Assembly (NCBI GenBank): GCA_937927675.1
Contig: CALBSG010000098.1
Location: 1-15,882, forward strand
Direction of reading: 5' to 3'
DNA: 15,882 nucleotides
Source of the DNA: an uncultured Paracoccaceae bacterium
GTDB lineage: Bacteria > Pseudomonadota > Alphaproteobacteria > Rhodobacterales > Rhodobacteraceae
The notes below the pieces were generated by a model. The model saw only the letters and a program-made list of their open reading frames with translations. It was not told the DNA's origin and did not search any database. Made by a program: the position numbers and the translations under genes. Shown piece by piece: positions 6,129 through 14,166 of this stretch (position 1 is the first letter of the stretch; each line of letters opens with the position of its first letter).

Positions 6129-7252
6129 CGAAAACCCAATCCACTCTGTCCCGCCGCAGCTTTCTTAAGCGTTCGGCTGCGGGCGCGGGCGCGCTGGCCG
6201 CTCCGGCGCTGATCTCGTCCAAGGCGCTGGCCTCGTCGGGCGAACTGAACTTTGTCGGCTGGGCGGGCTATCCCGCGCTGGCAGAAAAGGTGTTTCCGGC
6301 CTTCACCGCCGCAACCGGCATCAAGGTGAACTTCAAAGAACTTCCCGATCAGGACACCATGTTCGCCGAAGGCAAGGTTGCGCTGGAAGCGGGCGGCATC
6401 GACCTGATCGAACCGACCATCGACCGCGTTGGCGCTTGGGACACGAACGGCCTTTTGGGCGCATTCGATGAATCCAAACTGGCGATGGACAACTATCTGC
6501 CGGGTCTGGCCGATGGCGCCGCAGGTGAGCGGTCGCGTCCCGGTGGCGCACTGAAATATGTGCCGTCGGTTTGGGGCTCCGAATCGCTTGTGGTGAACAG
6601 CGCTGATGCCAAGGTGTCGACCCCGCCGTCCTTGGGCGATCTGTTCAACGCCGAAAACTCTGCCGTGCTGCGTCCGCATTCGGCGCTGGCTGCGATGGGC
6701 CGTTGGCTGGATGCAACCGGCAAGCTGCCGCGCCCGTGGATGGATGGTTATTCCGACATGGCTGCGATGACCGAACTGTGGGACATCGCGCTGGCCGAGG
6801 CGATCAAGGCCAAGGGCAACGTCGTGCAGTGGTGGTCGGGCGAAAACGAGGCCAACGCTGGCTTTACCGCCAACGGTGCAACCGTCGGCCTGTGCTGGGA
6901 CTCGACCGGCTTCAACCTGCGCAACGATGGCTATGCCTATGTTGCCCCGGCTGAAGGCGCCTTCGCTTGGCACCAGGGCTTTGTTCTGATGAAGAACGCC
7001 GCCAACACCGATCAAGCCCATGAATTCGCCAAGTGGGTCTCGACCCCCGAAGGTGCATCGGGCTGGGCGACGGCCTTCTCGTCGAACCCGGTTGGCAAGG
7101 GTGCTTCCGATCTGATGGACCCGGAAGTGTCGAAATACTACTCCGGCACCTTCAACGACGACGCGCTGTCCAAGCTGTGGTGGTGGCCCGACCAGTCGGC
7201 CGACTTCCTCGCCAAGCGCGCCGAATACGCCGACAAGTACAAGGCTGCCTGA
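6125..7252 (+). CDS. Polyamine-type ABC transporter substrate-binding protein, Tat-exported
   Basis: A 375-residue periplasmic binding protein of the PotD/PotF-like family. It begins with a twin-arginine signal, SRRSFLKRS at 9-17, then an Ala-rich hydrophobic stretch and an ALA-type cleavage site near KALASSG, so it should be exported folded by Tat. The mature part, ELNFVGWAGYPALAEKVFPA onward, shows the two-lobe binding-protein pattern (NFKELPDQDTMFAEGK, YVPSVWGSESLVVN, FAWHQGFVLMKNA). The start chosen is GTG at 6125, because AGGGAG (6113-6118) is well placed and the Tat motif follows at a normal distance; the frame stays open back to 6065 but lacks such a site. It heads a binding-protein/ATPase/permease/permease set. 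The ligand is probably a polyamine or related cation, judged from family only. Confidence 0.9.
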   Translation: MTKTQSTLSRRSFLKRSAAGAGALAAPALISSKALASSGELNFVGWAGYPALAEKVFPAFTAATGIKVNFKELPDQDTMFAEGKVALEAGGIDLIEPTIDRVGAWDTNGLLGAFDESKLAMDNYLPGLADGAAGERSRPGGALKYVPSVWGSESLVVNSADAKVSTPPSLGDLFNAENSAVLRPHSALAAMGRWLDATGKLPRPWMDGYSDMAAMTELWDIALAEAIKAKGNVVQWWSGENEANAGFTANGATVGLCWDSTGFNLRNDGYAYVAPAEGAFAWHQGFVLMKNAANTDQAHEFAKWVSTPEGASGWATAFSSNPVGKGASDLMDPEVSKYYSGTFNDDALSKLWWWPDQSADFLAKRAEYADKYKAA

Positions 7253-7271
7253 TCTTTGGGCACGTGATCTG

Positions 7272-7310
7272 CACGCCGGGCTTTTACAAGCCCGGCGTGT
7301 TTCGTTTCAC
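7272..7310 (+). terminator. Perfect 12-bp hairpin between binding-protein and ATPase genes
   Basis: CACGCCGGGCTT (7272-7283) pairs perfectly with AAGCCCGGCGTG (7288-7299) over loop TTAC and is followed by TTTCGTTTC. It could end most transcription after the binding-protein gene or shield its 3' end, giving more binding protein than membrane components, as seen in other importers. Confidence 0.75.
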
Positions 7311-7362
7311 GGGTAAGACGTGGTAACTGGACCAAATGCGCTTCGAAAACTGGCTATACCCA

Positions 7363-7390
7363 TTGCACAGGGACCGGGGCCTGCTAGGGT
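7363..7390 (+). promoter_or_regulatory. Possible internal promoter before the ABC ATPase
   Basis: TTGCAC (7363-7368) and TAGGGT (7385-7390) are separated by 16 bases, with an A-rich stretch just downstream. It would allow the last three transporter genes to be expressed beyond the hairpin. The -10 match is moderate. Confidence 0.3.
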
Positions 7391-7424
7391 CATAAAAAAA
7401 CATAACAGGGGGAAAGACGATCCA

Positions 7425-8507
7425 ATGAGTGCCGGGATTGATCTTGAAAATGTCTGCTGCGACTTCGGCAGCTTTCGCGCTGTCGACAACGCCAATGTGT
7501 CGATCAAACCGGGCGAGTTCTTCTCGTTCCTTGGGCCGTCGGGCTGTGGCAAGACCACGATCCTGCGGATGATCTCGGGTTTTATCGAACCGACACAAGG
7601 CGCGATCAAGATCGGTGGCAAGGATATGCGGGGCCAACGCCCGAACCAGCGCCCCACCGCGCTGATCTTTCAGAATCTGGCGCTGTTTCCGCTGATGCCG
7701 ATCTGGGAAAACATCACCTTCGGGCTTGAGGTGCGCGGTGTCGACAAGACCACCCGCCGCAAGAAGGCCGAGGAACTTTTGAAGCTTGTCGATCTGCCCG
7801 GTGCGGCAGACAAGATGGTGAGCCAGCTTTCGGGCGGGCAGAAACAGCGTGTGGCTATTGCCCGTGCGCTGGCGGTTGAGCCGGCGGTGATGCTGCTCGA
7901 CGAACCCCTATCAGCCTTGGATCTGAAGCTGCGCCAGCACATGCGGGCCGAATTGCGCGCCATTCAAAAGCGCACGGGCGTGACCTTCATCTACATCACC
8001 CACGATCAGGGCGAGGCGCTGGCCATGTCGGATCGTGTGGGCGTGATGAGCCAAGGCCGCATCCAGCAAATTGCCGATCCGCGGGATATCTATAACAACC
8101 CGGTCAATGGGTTCGTGGCCTCTTTTGTCGGCGAAAACAATATCTTCGAAGGCACAGCTGGCACAGCGTCTGAAGGGATGGCCGGCTTTGACACCGCCTT
8201 TGGCGGCTTCCGTGCCCGCCTCTCGCCCGAGGCGGCAGGCAAGGCGGTCAAGCTTTACGTGCGCCCCGAGCATACGGTTCTGACGGCCAAGGCCGCCACG
8301 GAAAACTCGGTCCCGGTCACGGTGTCCGAGGTATCCTTCGAGGGGGCTTTCATCGCGGTTCATGCCACCAGTGAACAGGGCAAGACCATCACAGCCGAGA
8401 TCCGCAATGACGGGTCTGCGACGGTGCCCGAGGTCGGGGCCAAGCTGCATGCCAGCTTTGACGCCGCGCGTGCCGCGCTTTTGCCCGACGCGAATGTAAG
8501 GGGCTAA
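7425..8507 (+). CDS. Polyamine-type ABC transporter ATP-binding protein (PotA-like)
   Basis: A 360-residue importer ATPase. Motifs in order: Walker A GPSGCGKTT (37-45), Q-loop IFQN (81-84), signature LSGGQ (135-139), Walker B VMLLDE (155-160), D-loop SALD and the switch His in THDQGEA (His193). All catalytic residues are intact. The C-terminal part (about 235-360) is a TOBE-type regulatory domain, including YVRPEH, usual for PotA/MalK-like subunits. The ATG at 7425 is preceded by AGGGGGAA (7407-7414). The frame continues upstream to 7320, but that part overlaps the likely promoter and is not homologous-looking. It drives uptake with the two permeases that follow, the first starting five bases after its stop. 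Confidence 0.95.
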   Translation: MSAGIDLENVCCDFGSFRAVDNANVSIKPGEFFSFLGPSGCGKTTILRMISGFIEPTQGAIKIGGKDMRGQRPNQRPTALIFQNLALFPLMPIWENITFGLEVRGVDKTTRRKKAEELLKLVDLPGAADKMVSQLSGGQKQRVAIARALAVEPAVMLLDEPLSALDLKLRQHMRAELRAIQKRTGVTFIYITHDQGEALAMSDRVGVMSQGRIQQIADPRDIYNNPVNGFVASFVGENNIFEGTAGTASEGMAGFDTAFGGFRARLSPEAAGKAVKLYVRPEHTVLTAKAATENSVPVTVSEVSFEGAFIAVHATSEQGKTITAEIRNDGSATVPEVGAKLHASFDAARAALLPDANVRG

Positions 8508-8511
8508 GCCG

Positions 8512-9438
8512 ATGCAAGACCTTTTGCGCCGCTATGGGCCGGGGTTGACGGGGCTGATCTGCCTGCTGGTCGCCTTTTGGCTGGTGATGCTGGTCATCCT
8601 GCCCAACATCACGCTCTTTGAACAAAGCTTCCGCCCCTATCTGCCTGTGGTTGATGTGGGCGGGCCGAGGGACACCTACTCGTTCAACAACTATCTCAAG
8701 GTGTTGGACGGATCGACCGAAACCAGTCTGTTTGGCGTTGCCTTTACGATCCCGGTCCATGTGAAGACCTTCTTCCAGACCATCTGGTATTCGATGGTCG
8801 TGACCATAATCTGCTTCGCCTTGGCCTATCCTTTGGCTTATTACATGGCCAAGGTGGTTGCCCCGAAAACCGTGCCGACGCTGCTCTTGTTGCTCTTTGT
8901 ACCCCTGTGGGTGTCCGAGGTGCTGCGCGCCTTTGCATGGTGGATCATTCTGGCCTTCAAAGGTCCGCTGAATGCGCTTTTGCAAGGCGTGGGCCTGATC
9001 GAAGACCCGATCCGCTGGACCAATATGGGCTATACCGGGGTCATGGTCGGCTTGGTTTACACCTATGTTCTGTTCATGCTGTTCCCGATCTACAATGCAG
9101 TTTCCAGTCTGGACACCAACCAGATCGAGGCGGCGGATGATCTTGGCGCCTCGTGGTGGCGCATCCATTGGCGCATCGTGCTGCCGCATGCCAAACCGGG
9201 CATCGCTTCTGGTTCGGTGATGGTGTTCATGCTGTCGGCCGGCTCGCTGTTGGTGCCTTCGATCCTTGGCTCGACCACCTCGCAATGGTTTACCCAAACC
9301 ATCGACCAGTGGTTCAAGGATGCTTTGGACTGGAACACCGCCAGCGCCTATGCCTTCCTTTTGCTGATCCTTTGCACGGTCTTCGTCTCGGTTGCGATGA
9401 AGCTGTTCAAGGTAAAACTTTCTGACATCGCGAAGTAA
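8512..9438 (+). CDS. ABC transporter permease, PotB-like
   Basis: A 308-residue inner-membrane permease with about six helices. The first is at about 11-35 (LTGLICLLVAFWLVMLVILP), followed by a periplasmic stretch of about 50 residues, then helices near 90-113, 121-148, 172-197, 230-252 and 280-300. The cytoplasmic EAA loop that docks on the ATPase is clear: EAADDLGASWWRIHW, starting at about 206. The start at 8512 has AAGGGG (8498-8503) upstream, within the end of the ATPase gene. It pairs with the permease at 9451 to form a heterodimeric channel, as PotB and PotC do. The long first loop is typical of PotB/PotH-type subunits. Confidence 0.93.
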   Translation: MQDLLRRYGPGLTGLICLLVAFWLVMLVILPNITLFEQSFRPYLPVVDVGGPRDTYSFNNYLKVLDGSTETSLFGVAFTIPVHVKTFFQTIWYSMVVTIICFALAYPLAYYMAKVVAPKTVPTLLLLLFVPLWVSEVLRAFAWWIILAFKGPLNALLQGVGLIEDPIRWTNMGYTGVMVGLVYTYVLFMLFPIYNAVSSLDTNQIEAADDLGASWWRIHWRIVLPHAKPGIASGSVMVFMLSAGSLLVPSILGSTTSQWFTQTIDQWFKDALDWNTASAYAFLLLILCTVFVSVAMKLFKVKLSDIAK

Positions 9439-9450
9439 GGGGGCAGGGAT

Positions 9451-10317
9451 ATGCACAAGCTTCGACTGAACCTCTTGCACCTCTATATGGGGCTGTTTCT
9501 GGTCTACATGATCGCGCCTTTGGTCGTGATGTCCGGTGCGGCCTTTAACGACAACAAGCTGCCCTCCATCGTGCCGTGGAAGGGTTGGACCGGCAAATGG
9601 TTCTCCGAGATGATCGCGGATGAACGCATGATGCTGGCCTTTGTCAACACGCTGTGGGTGGCGGTTGCGGTGGCGCTGATTGCCATCTTGATTGGCACGG
9701 CGGCGGCGATCCTCATCAACTCGGTCTCGGGCAAGCTGCGTACTGCGCTTTATGGCATGATGATCTCGACCATCCTGATCCCGGGGGTGGTGATCGGTAT
9801 TTCCACCATGATCCTGTGGACCAAGATGGGCAATGCGATCGGGACCGAGTTCTTCCTGTTCAACCCCGGCCTGCATTTGTCGGTTCTGGGGCAGGTCAGC
9901 TATATCGCGGCGATGGTGATGTTGCTGGTTCTGGCCCGACTGCAAAGCTTTGATGTCGGGCTGGAAGAGGCGGCCTTGGATCTTGGCGCAAGCCACGGCC
10001 AAGTGATGCGCCGTATCCTTTTGCCGCATCTTTACCCGGCGATCGGGGCAGGGGCGGCGGTGGCGTTCTTCCAGTCGATCGAGAACTTCAACGTCACGCA
10101 GTTCACGCGCGGCGGGGCCGATACGCTGACGGTCTATGTGTTCTCCAAGGTCCGCTCGGGCATCACGCCGACCATCAACGCGCTGGCGTTCCTGTTGATC
10201 CTTGTGACGCTGGTTCTGGCCATCTTTTACGAGCTGAACCGCCGCCGACTGGCGCGGATCGAGGCCGCGCGCGAGGCCGAAGCCCGCCGCGCCGAGGCCT
10301 TGGAAGAGGCGATCTGA
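9451..10317 (+). CDS. ABC transporter permease, PotC-like
   Basis: A 288-residue permease and partner of the preceding one. Helices lie near 10-30, 62-90, 103-125, 145-163, 195-215 and 240-263. The EAA loop is EAALDLGASHGQVMRRILLP, from about 173. The last 25 residues or so are strongly charged and Ala/Arg/Glu-rich (LARIEAAREAEARRAEALEE), probably a cytoplasmic helix; such a tail is longer than in E. coli PotC and its role is unknown. The start at 9451 lies 12 bases after the previous stop, with a G-rich site (AGGGGGCAGGG) between. A bidirectional terminator follows. Confidence 0.93.
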   Translation: MHKLRLNLLHLYMGLFLVYMIAPLVVMSGAAFNDNKLPSIVPWKGWTGKWFSEMIADERMMLAFVNTLWVAVAVALIAILIGTAAAILINSVSGKLRTALYGMMISTILIPGVVIGISTMILWTKMGNAIGTEFFLFNPGLHLSVLGQVSYIAAMVMLLVLARLQSFDVGLEEAALDLGASHGQVMRRILLPHLYPAIGAGAAVAFFQSIENFNVTQFTRGGADTLTVYVFSKVRSGITPTINALAFLLILVTLVLAIFYELNRRRLARIEAAREAEARRAEALEEAI

Positions 10318-10325
10318 AACCAAAC

Positions 10326-10354
10326 AAAAGGCCCGCGATTTTCGCGGGCCTTTT
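10326..10354. terminator. Bidirectional terminator between convergent genes
   Basis: AAAAGGCCCGCG (10326-10337) pairs perfectly with CGCGGGCCTTTT (10343-10354), loop ATTTT. The T-run on one strand and A-run on the other let it serve both the permease gene (+) and the oxidoreductase gene (-). Confidence 0.92.
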
Positions 10355-10380
10355 GATTTTTCGTCGAAAACTTGGCCCCC

Positions 10381-11757
10381 TTAGTGGCGCCCGGTGATCC
10401 AGTTGCCAAAGGTTGCCAGCCGCGAGGGCTTGCCTTGCAACCGGGTTTCACGGCGGTCGGCGATGCCAAAAAGCTTGTACATCATGTGGATGCCCAGCCA
10501 GCGGAAGGGCTCCGGCTCCCACTGCCGTACGCGGCGGTTGACCCAAGGCAGCCGCGTGATCGTGGTGTCGCGACCCAAAGCCAGATCGGCCAGCGTCCGC
10601 CCGGCAAGGTTCGCGGTCGAGACCCCGGTTCCGACATAGCCCCCCGCCCAGCCAAGGCCGGTGTCCCGGTCCAGCCCGACCGTGGCGCACCAATCGCGCG
10701 GCACGCCGATGACGCCGCACCAGGCATGGTCGATCGGGTATTTCGCGGCTTCGGGGAAATGTTCGTGCAAGATGGCGGTCAGGCGGGCAATGGTTTCCGC
10801 ATCAGGTTCGCCATTGGCATCCATTTTGGAACCGAACTTATAAGGCACGCCCCGCGCACCCACGGTGATACGGCCTTCACGCGTGCGCTGGCAGTAGCAA
10901 TAGGCGTTCTTCATGTCGCCGATCAGCTCGTGCCCGTCCCAGCCGATCTTGGCCCAGACCTCGGGCGGCAGCGGTACGGTGGCGATCTGCGCCGAGTTCA
11001 GCGGCACCCAATCGCGTTTGTGATCCTTGATGCCGGCGGTAAACCCTTCGGTGCAGCGCAGGATGATCGGGGCATGCACCGTGCCTTTGGTGGTCACCAC
11101 TTGTCCTGTGTCATAGGAAAGAACCTGCGTGTCCTCGACGATCCGCGCGCCCTTGCGCTCCACCGCGTCGGCCAGACCGCGCACCAGTTTGGCAGGCTGG
11201 ATACGCGCCATGCCGCTGACCACCATTGCCCCCAGAACCCCCGGAACCGAGATGCGCTGCGCCACCTCTTGCGGCGTCAGTTCACGCGCGCGATGCCCGT
11301 CGCCCCAATGCTGGCGATGGGCAATTTCCGCTTTCATCCGTTGCAGTTGCGCGGGGTTGGTGGCCACCATCATTTCTTCAGACGGTATGATATCGGCATC
11401 AATCCCTTCGGCGGCGCAAACGGCCGTGATCTCGGCCACGGTGCCTTCCAGCTCTTTCACCATTTCCAGCACCGCCGCGCGCGAGGTCGCCTTGGCGTAT
11501 TTCTCATGGTTCCACGCGAAAGTGCCCATGCACCAGCCGCCATTGCGCCCCGAGGCCCCAAAGCCCGCAAATTCCTTTTCGATCACCAGCACCTTCAGAT
11601 CGGGGCGCTCTTTCATCAGATACCAAGCCGTCCAAAGCCCGGTGAACCCGGCCCCGATGATCGCCACATCCGCAGTGGTATCACCCGCCAGTGCAGGCCG
11701 CCGGGTTTGGGGCAGGCCAATATCGGCATACCAAAACGACACATCCCCGATCTTCAT
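10381..11757 (-). CDS. FAD-dependent amine oxidoreductase, PuuB/DAO family
   Basis: A 458-residue flavoprotein of the D-amino-acid-oxidase superfamily. The FAD-binding motif VAIIGAGFTG (31-40) is followed by the acidic VLVIEKE and GFGASGRNGG (65-74), a stretch typical of gamma-glutamylputrescine oxidoreductase and its relatives. The C-terminal GWAGGYVGTGVS completes the FAD site. Such enzymes oxidise amines, or gamma-glutamylated amines, with O2 or another acceptor. The start at 11757 is chosen over an in-frame ATG six codons upstream because AGGAGG (11771-11766) sits eight bases before it. It faces the polyamine-type importer and follows a LysR gene on the same strand with 61 bases between, so the two may be co-transcribed. 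Pipecolate or sarcosine-type oxidases are alternatives; the substrate is not determined here. Confidence 0.88.
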   Translation of the reverse strand: MKIGDVSFWYADIGLPQTRRPALAGDTTADVAIIGAGFTGLWTAWYLMKERPDLKVLVIEKEFAGFGASGRNGGWCMGTFAWNHEKYAKATSRAAVLEMVKELEGTVAEITAVCAAEGIDADIIPSEEMMVATNPAQLQRMKAEIAHRQHWGDGHRARELTPQEVAQRISVPGVLGAMVVSGMARIQPAKLVRGLADAVERKGARIVEDTQVLSYDTGQVVTTKGTVHAPIILRCTEGFTAGIKDHKRDWVPLNSAQIATVPLPPEVWAKIGWDGHELIGDMKNAYCYCQRTREGRITVGARGVPYKFGSKMDANGEPDAETIARLTAILHEHFPEAAKYPIDHAWCGVIGVPRDWCATVGLDRDTGLGWAGGYVGTGVSTANLAGRTLADLALGRDTTITRLPWVNRRVRQWEPEPFRWLGIHMMYKLFGIADRRETRLQGKPSRLATFGNWITGRH

Positions 11758-11765
11758 GGCCAGCA

Positions 11766-11771
11766 CCTCCT
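11766..11771 (-). promoter_or_regulatory. Ribosome binding site fixing the oxidoreductase start
   Basis: AGGAGG on the minus strand, eight bases before ATG at 11757. The in-frame ATG at 11775 lies upstream of this site, so it is unlikely to be used. Confidence 0.8.
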
Positions 11772-11818
11772 GCAATTTGCGGCATGCTGGCCTTGCGTTT
11801 GATCAAAGGCAAGCAGGA

Positions 11819-12703
11819 TCAGCCAATCTCGCCCTTCAGCCAGGTCCGGAAGGACCGCAGCGGCGCGCGGTCGGCGCGGTCTTTGGGCCAGACGAGGTGA
11901 TAGCTGCCCGTTGACGGGATGGCCGGGCCAAAAAGTGGCACCAAACGGCCCGCCTCCACCTCGCGCCCGATCAGGAAGGTGGGCATCAAGGCCGCGCCAA
12001 GGCCATGGATCGCGCCTTGCATCATGGTGGCGAATTGGTCGAACAGCATGGCAGGCGGGCGTTGGCCGGGCCCCCCGTGATGTGCCAGCCAGCGCCCCCA
12101 ATCCCCGGTGCGGCTTTCCAATTGCAAAAGCGGCAGGGCCAGAACATCTTCGGCGCGGGACAGCGGCGTTGGCACCAGCGACGGGGCTGCCACCGCCAGC
12201 ATATCCTCTTGCATAAGCGGCAGATACTCGACCCCCGGCCAATCCTGCCGCCCGTAATGGATCGCGGCGTCAAACTGGCTGGCCTCGAAGTCAAAGGGCT
12301 TGAGCCGCGTGGACAGGTTCACCGTCACCTCAGGATGTTGGGCGGCAAAGCGGGCCAGACGCGGGGCCAGCCAATGCATGCCAAAGGCGGGCAGGATGGC
12401 CAGATTCAACGCCCCGCCGCCCGGATTGGCGCGCAGCGTCAGCGTCGCCTGACCAAGCCCGGTAAGCAACCGGCGCACCTCGCGACAATAATCCTGCGCG
12501 CCTTGGGTCAGCCGCAGGCGGTGTTTGTCGCGCTGAAACAGCGCCACCCCCAGCTGGCCTTCCAAGACCTGCAGTTGGCGGCTGACCGCCCCTTGCGTCA
12601 GGTTCAACTCCGCCGCCGCCGCCGAGGCGCTGCCAAGGCGATCCACCGCCTCCAGCGCCAAGAGCGAGGGCATCGAAGGCAGGTAACGACGCGAAATCAG
12701 CAT
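11819..12703 (-). CDS. LysR-family transcriptional regulator (GcvA-like), divergent from gcdH
   Basis: A 294-residue LysR regulator. The N-terminal winged helix-turn-helix is evident: LLALEAVDRLGSASAAAAEL, then NLTQGAVSRQLQVLEGQLGV and LFQRDKHRLRLT. The effector domain includes LLQLESRTGDWGRWL, a stretch common to the GcvA/AmpR-like subgroup. It is divergent from glutaryl-CoA dehydrogenase with 97 bases between, the usual arrangement for a LysR regulator and its target, so control of gcdH by an intermediate such as glutarate is likely but inferred (GcdR-like). The start at 12703 is preceded by GAGGAA (12716-12711) at seven bases; ATG at 12718 is an alternative. The amine oxidase gene follows on the same strand. 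Confidence 0.9.
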   Translation of the reverse strand: MLISRRYLPSMPSLLALEAVDRLGSASAAAAELNLTQGAVSRQLQVLEGQLGVALFQRDKHRLRLTQGAQDYCREVRRLLTGLGQATLTLRANPGGGALNLAILPAFGMHWLAPRLARFAAQHPEVTVNLSTRLKPFDFEASQFDAAIHYGRQDWPGVEYLPLMQEDMLAVAAPSLVPTPLSRAEDVLALPLLQLESRTGDWGRWLAHHGGPGQRPPAMLFDQFATMMQGAIHGLGAALMPTFLIGREVEAGRLVPLFGPAIPSTGSYHLVWPKDRADRAPLRSFRTWLKGEIG

Positions 12704-12784
12704 ATGAGATTTCCTCATGAAGCATTGCCCCTGTTTCGCTAGGGCCTCGCGCAGATTCGTGCAATAGACTTGGGCAAATCTCAT
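12704..12784. promoter_or_regulatory. Divergent regulatory region between the LysR gene and gcdH
   Basis: This region must hold both promoters and the LysR site. A 9-base inverted pair, ATGAGATTT (12704-12712) and AAATCTCAT (12776-12784), sits at its two ends, and ATTCGTGCAAT (12755-12765) has ATT-N5-AAT symmetry, a possible LysR-type half-site pair. No convincing -35/-10 boxes are visible. Confidence 0.45.
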
Positions 12785-12790
12785 CCCCTT

Positions 12791-12795
12791 GGAGG
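12791..12795 (+). promoter_or_regulatory. Ribosome binding site fixing the gcdH start
   Basis: GGAGG lies five bases before ATG at 12801. A TTG at 12789, in the same frame, overlaps this site and is therefore an unlikely start. Confidence 0.8.
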
Positions 12796-12800
12796 CCAAG

Positions 12801-14021
12801 ATGTCCGACAAACCCAAGCTGAAAGCCAAAGACGCCCCCGATCTTGGCCGGTTCGACTGGGAAGACCCCTTCCGTCTGGAAGATCAGCTGACCGACGAAG
12901 AGCGCATGCTGCGCGATGCGGCCCGCGCCTATGCGCAAGACAAGTTGCAGCCCCGTGTCATCAAGGCTTTCCGCGAAGAATCCACCGATCCGGAGATCTT
13001 CCGCGAAATGGGGGAAATGGGTCTTCTGGGCGTCACCGTGCCGGAAGAATACGGCGGGCTTGGTGCCTCTTACGTCGCCTATGGTCTGATCGCGCGTGAG
13101 GTAGAGCGGGTGGATTCCGGCTACCGTTCGATGATGTCGGTGCAGTCGTCGCTCGTGATGTATCCGATCTATGCCTATGGCACCGAAGAGCAGCGCAAGA
13201 AGTATCTGCCGAAGCTTTCCTCGGGCGAATGGATTGGCTGCTTTGGGCTGACCGAACCTGATGCGGGGTCTGACCCGGCAGGCATGAAGACCACGGCGAA
13301 GAAAACCGCCAATGGCTATGTGCTGAACGGCGCCAAGATGTGGATCTCCAACGCGCCGATCGCCGATGTGTTCGTGGTCTGGGCCAAATCCGAAGCCCAT
13401 GGCGGCAAGATCAAGGGCTTTGTCCTCGACAAGGGGATGAAGGGGCTTTCGGCGCCGAAGGTCGGCGGCAAGATCTCGCTTCGTGCCTCGATCACCGGCG
13501 AGATTGTCATGGACAATGTCGAAGTGGGCGAAGATGCGCTGCTGCCGCATGTCGAAGGTCTGAAGGGCCCGTTCGGCTGCCTCAACCGCGCCCGCTATGG
13601 CATTTCCTGGGGCGTTCTGGGCGCGGCAGAGTTCTGCCTGCACGCCTCGCGTCAGTATGGTCTGGATCGCAAGCAGTTCGGTCGCCCGATTGCCCAGACC
13701 CAGCTTTATCAACTGAAACTCGCCAATATGCTGACCGAGATTTCGCTGGGCCTGCAAGCCTCGCTCCGCGTCGGTCGCTTGCTGGACGAGGCAAATGCTG
13801 CGCCCGAGATGATCTCGATCGTCAAGCGCAACAATTGCGGCAAGGCCTTGGATGCGGCGCGTTGGGCGCGCGACATGCATGGCGGCAACGGGATTCAGGA
13901 AGATTTCCAAGTGATCCGCCACATGGTGAACCTGGAAACCGTCAACACCTATGAAGGCACACATGACGTTCACGCCCTGATCTTGGGCCGTGCCATCACG
14001 GGCCTGCAGGCTTTCTTCTAA
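12801..14021 (+). CDS. gcdH: Glutaryl-CoA dehydrogenase
   Basis: A 406-residue acyl-CoA dehydrogenase that oxidises and decarboxylates glutaryl-CoA to crotonyl-CoA, the shared endpoint of lysine, tryptophan and glutarate breakdown. FDWEDPF near the N-terminus, SGYRSMMSVQSSLVM (106-120, with the Arg that holds the substrate carboxylate, Arg109), LTEPDAGSDP, YGLDRKQFGRPIAQTQLYQ and the catalytic NTYEGTHDVHALILGRAITG (Glu385) are all typical of this enzyme. The length is normal for the family (about 390-410). It is divergent from a LysR gene, its likely regulator. It transfers electrons to electron-transfer flavoprotein, which is not encoded in the window. Unlike the ACAD-fold gene at 398-1705, it has its catalytic Glu. 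A strong terminator follows 17 bases after the stop. Confidence 0.95.
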   Translation: MSDKPKLKAKDAPDLGRFDWEDPFRLEDQLTDEERMLRDAARAYAQDKLQPRVIKAFREESTDPEIFREMGEMGLLGVTVPEEYGGLGASYVAYGLIAREVERVDSGYRSMMSVQSSLVMYPIYAYGTEEQRKKYLPKLSSGEWIGCFGLTEPDAGSDPAGMKTTAKKTANGYVLNGAKMWISNAPIADVFVVWAKSEAHGGKIKGFVLDKGMKGLSAPKVGGKISLRASITGEIVMDNVEVGEDALLPHVEGLKGPFGCLNRARYGISWGVLGAAEFCLHASRQYGLDRKQFGRPIAQTQLYQLKLANMLTEISLGLQASLRVGRLLDEANAAPEMISIVKRNNCGKALDAARWARDMHGGNGIQEDFQVIRHMVNLETVNTYEGTHDVHALILGRAITGLQAFF

Positions 14022-14038
14022 GATACTGAAAATAAAGT

Positions 14039-14074
14039 AAAAGGCCCGGAGCTTTGCCAAGCTCCGGGCCTTTT
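14039..14074. terminator. Strong terminator after gcdH
   Basis: AAAAGGCCCGGAGCTT (14039-14054) pairs perfectly with AAGCTCCGGGCCTTTT (14059-14074) over loop TGCC. A 16-bp stem with a T-run makes an intrinsic terminator. Confidence 0.93.
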
Positions 14075-14166
14075 GTCATTCCGCCACCTGAGTCTTACCC
14101 GCAACAGGTGCGCCTCTAGATGCTGTATCGGCGCTTTTCCGCTACCCGAGATAGCGGGCCTCCCCC

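Noticed and set aside
8389..10323. Long open frame (644 codons) on the minus strand
   Set aside because: It is antisense to the two permeases. Its Asp/His/Arg/Gln-rich composition mirrors the hydrophobic codons of the real genes.
10372..11802. Open frame (476 codons) on the plus strand
   Set aside because: It is opposite the FAD oxidoreductase, which has intact FAD motifs and an AGGAGG site; the plus-strand frame has none.
10326..14074. Shared AAAAGGCCCG...CGGGCCTTTT arms at 10326-10354 and 14039-14074 as a dispersed repeat
   Set aside because: Both are typical intrinsic terminators; the shared bases are what such stems need and the inner parts differ.
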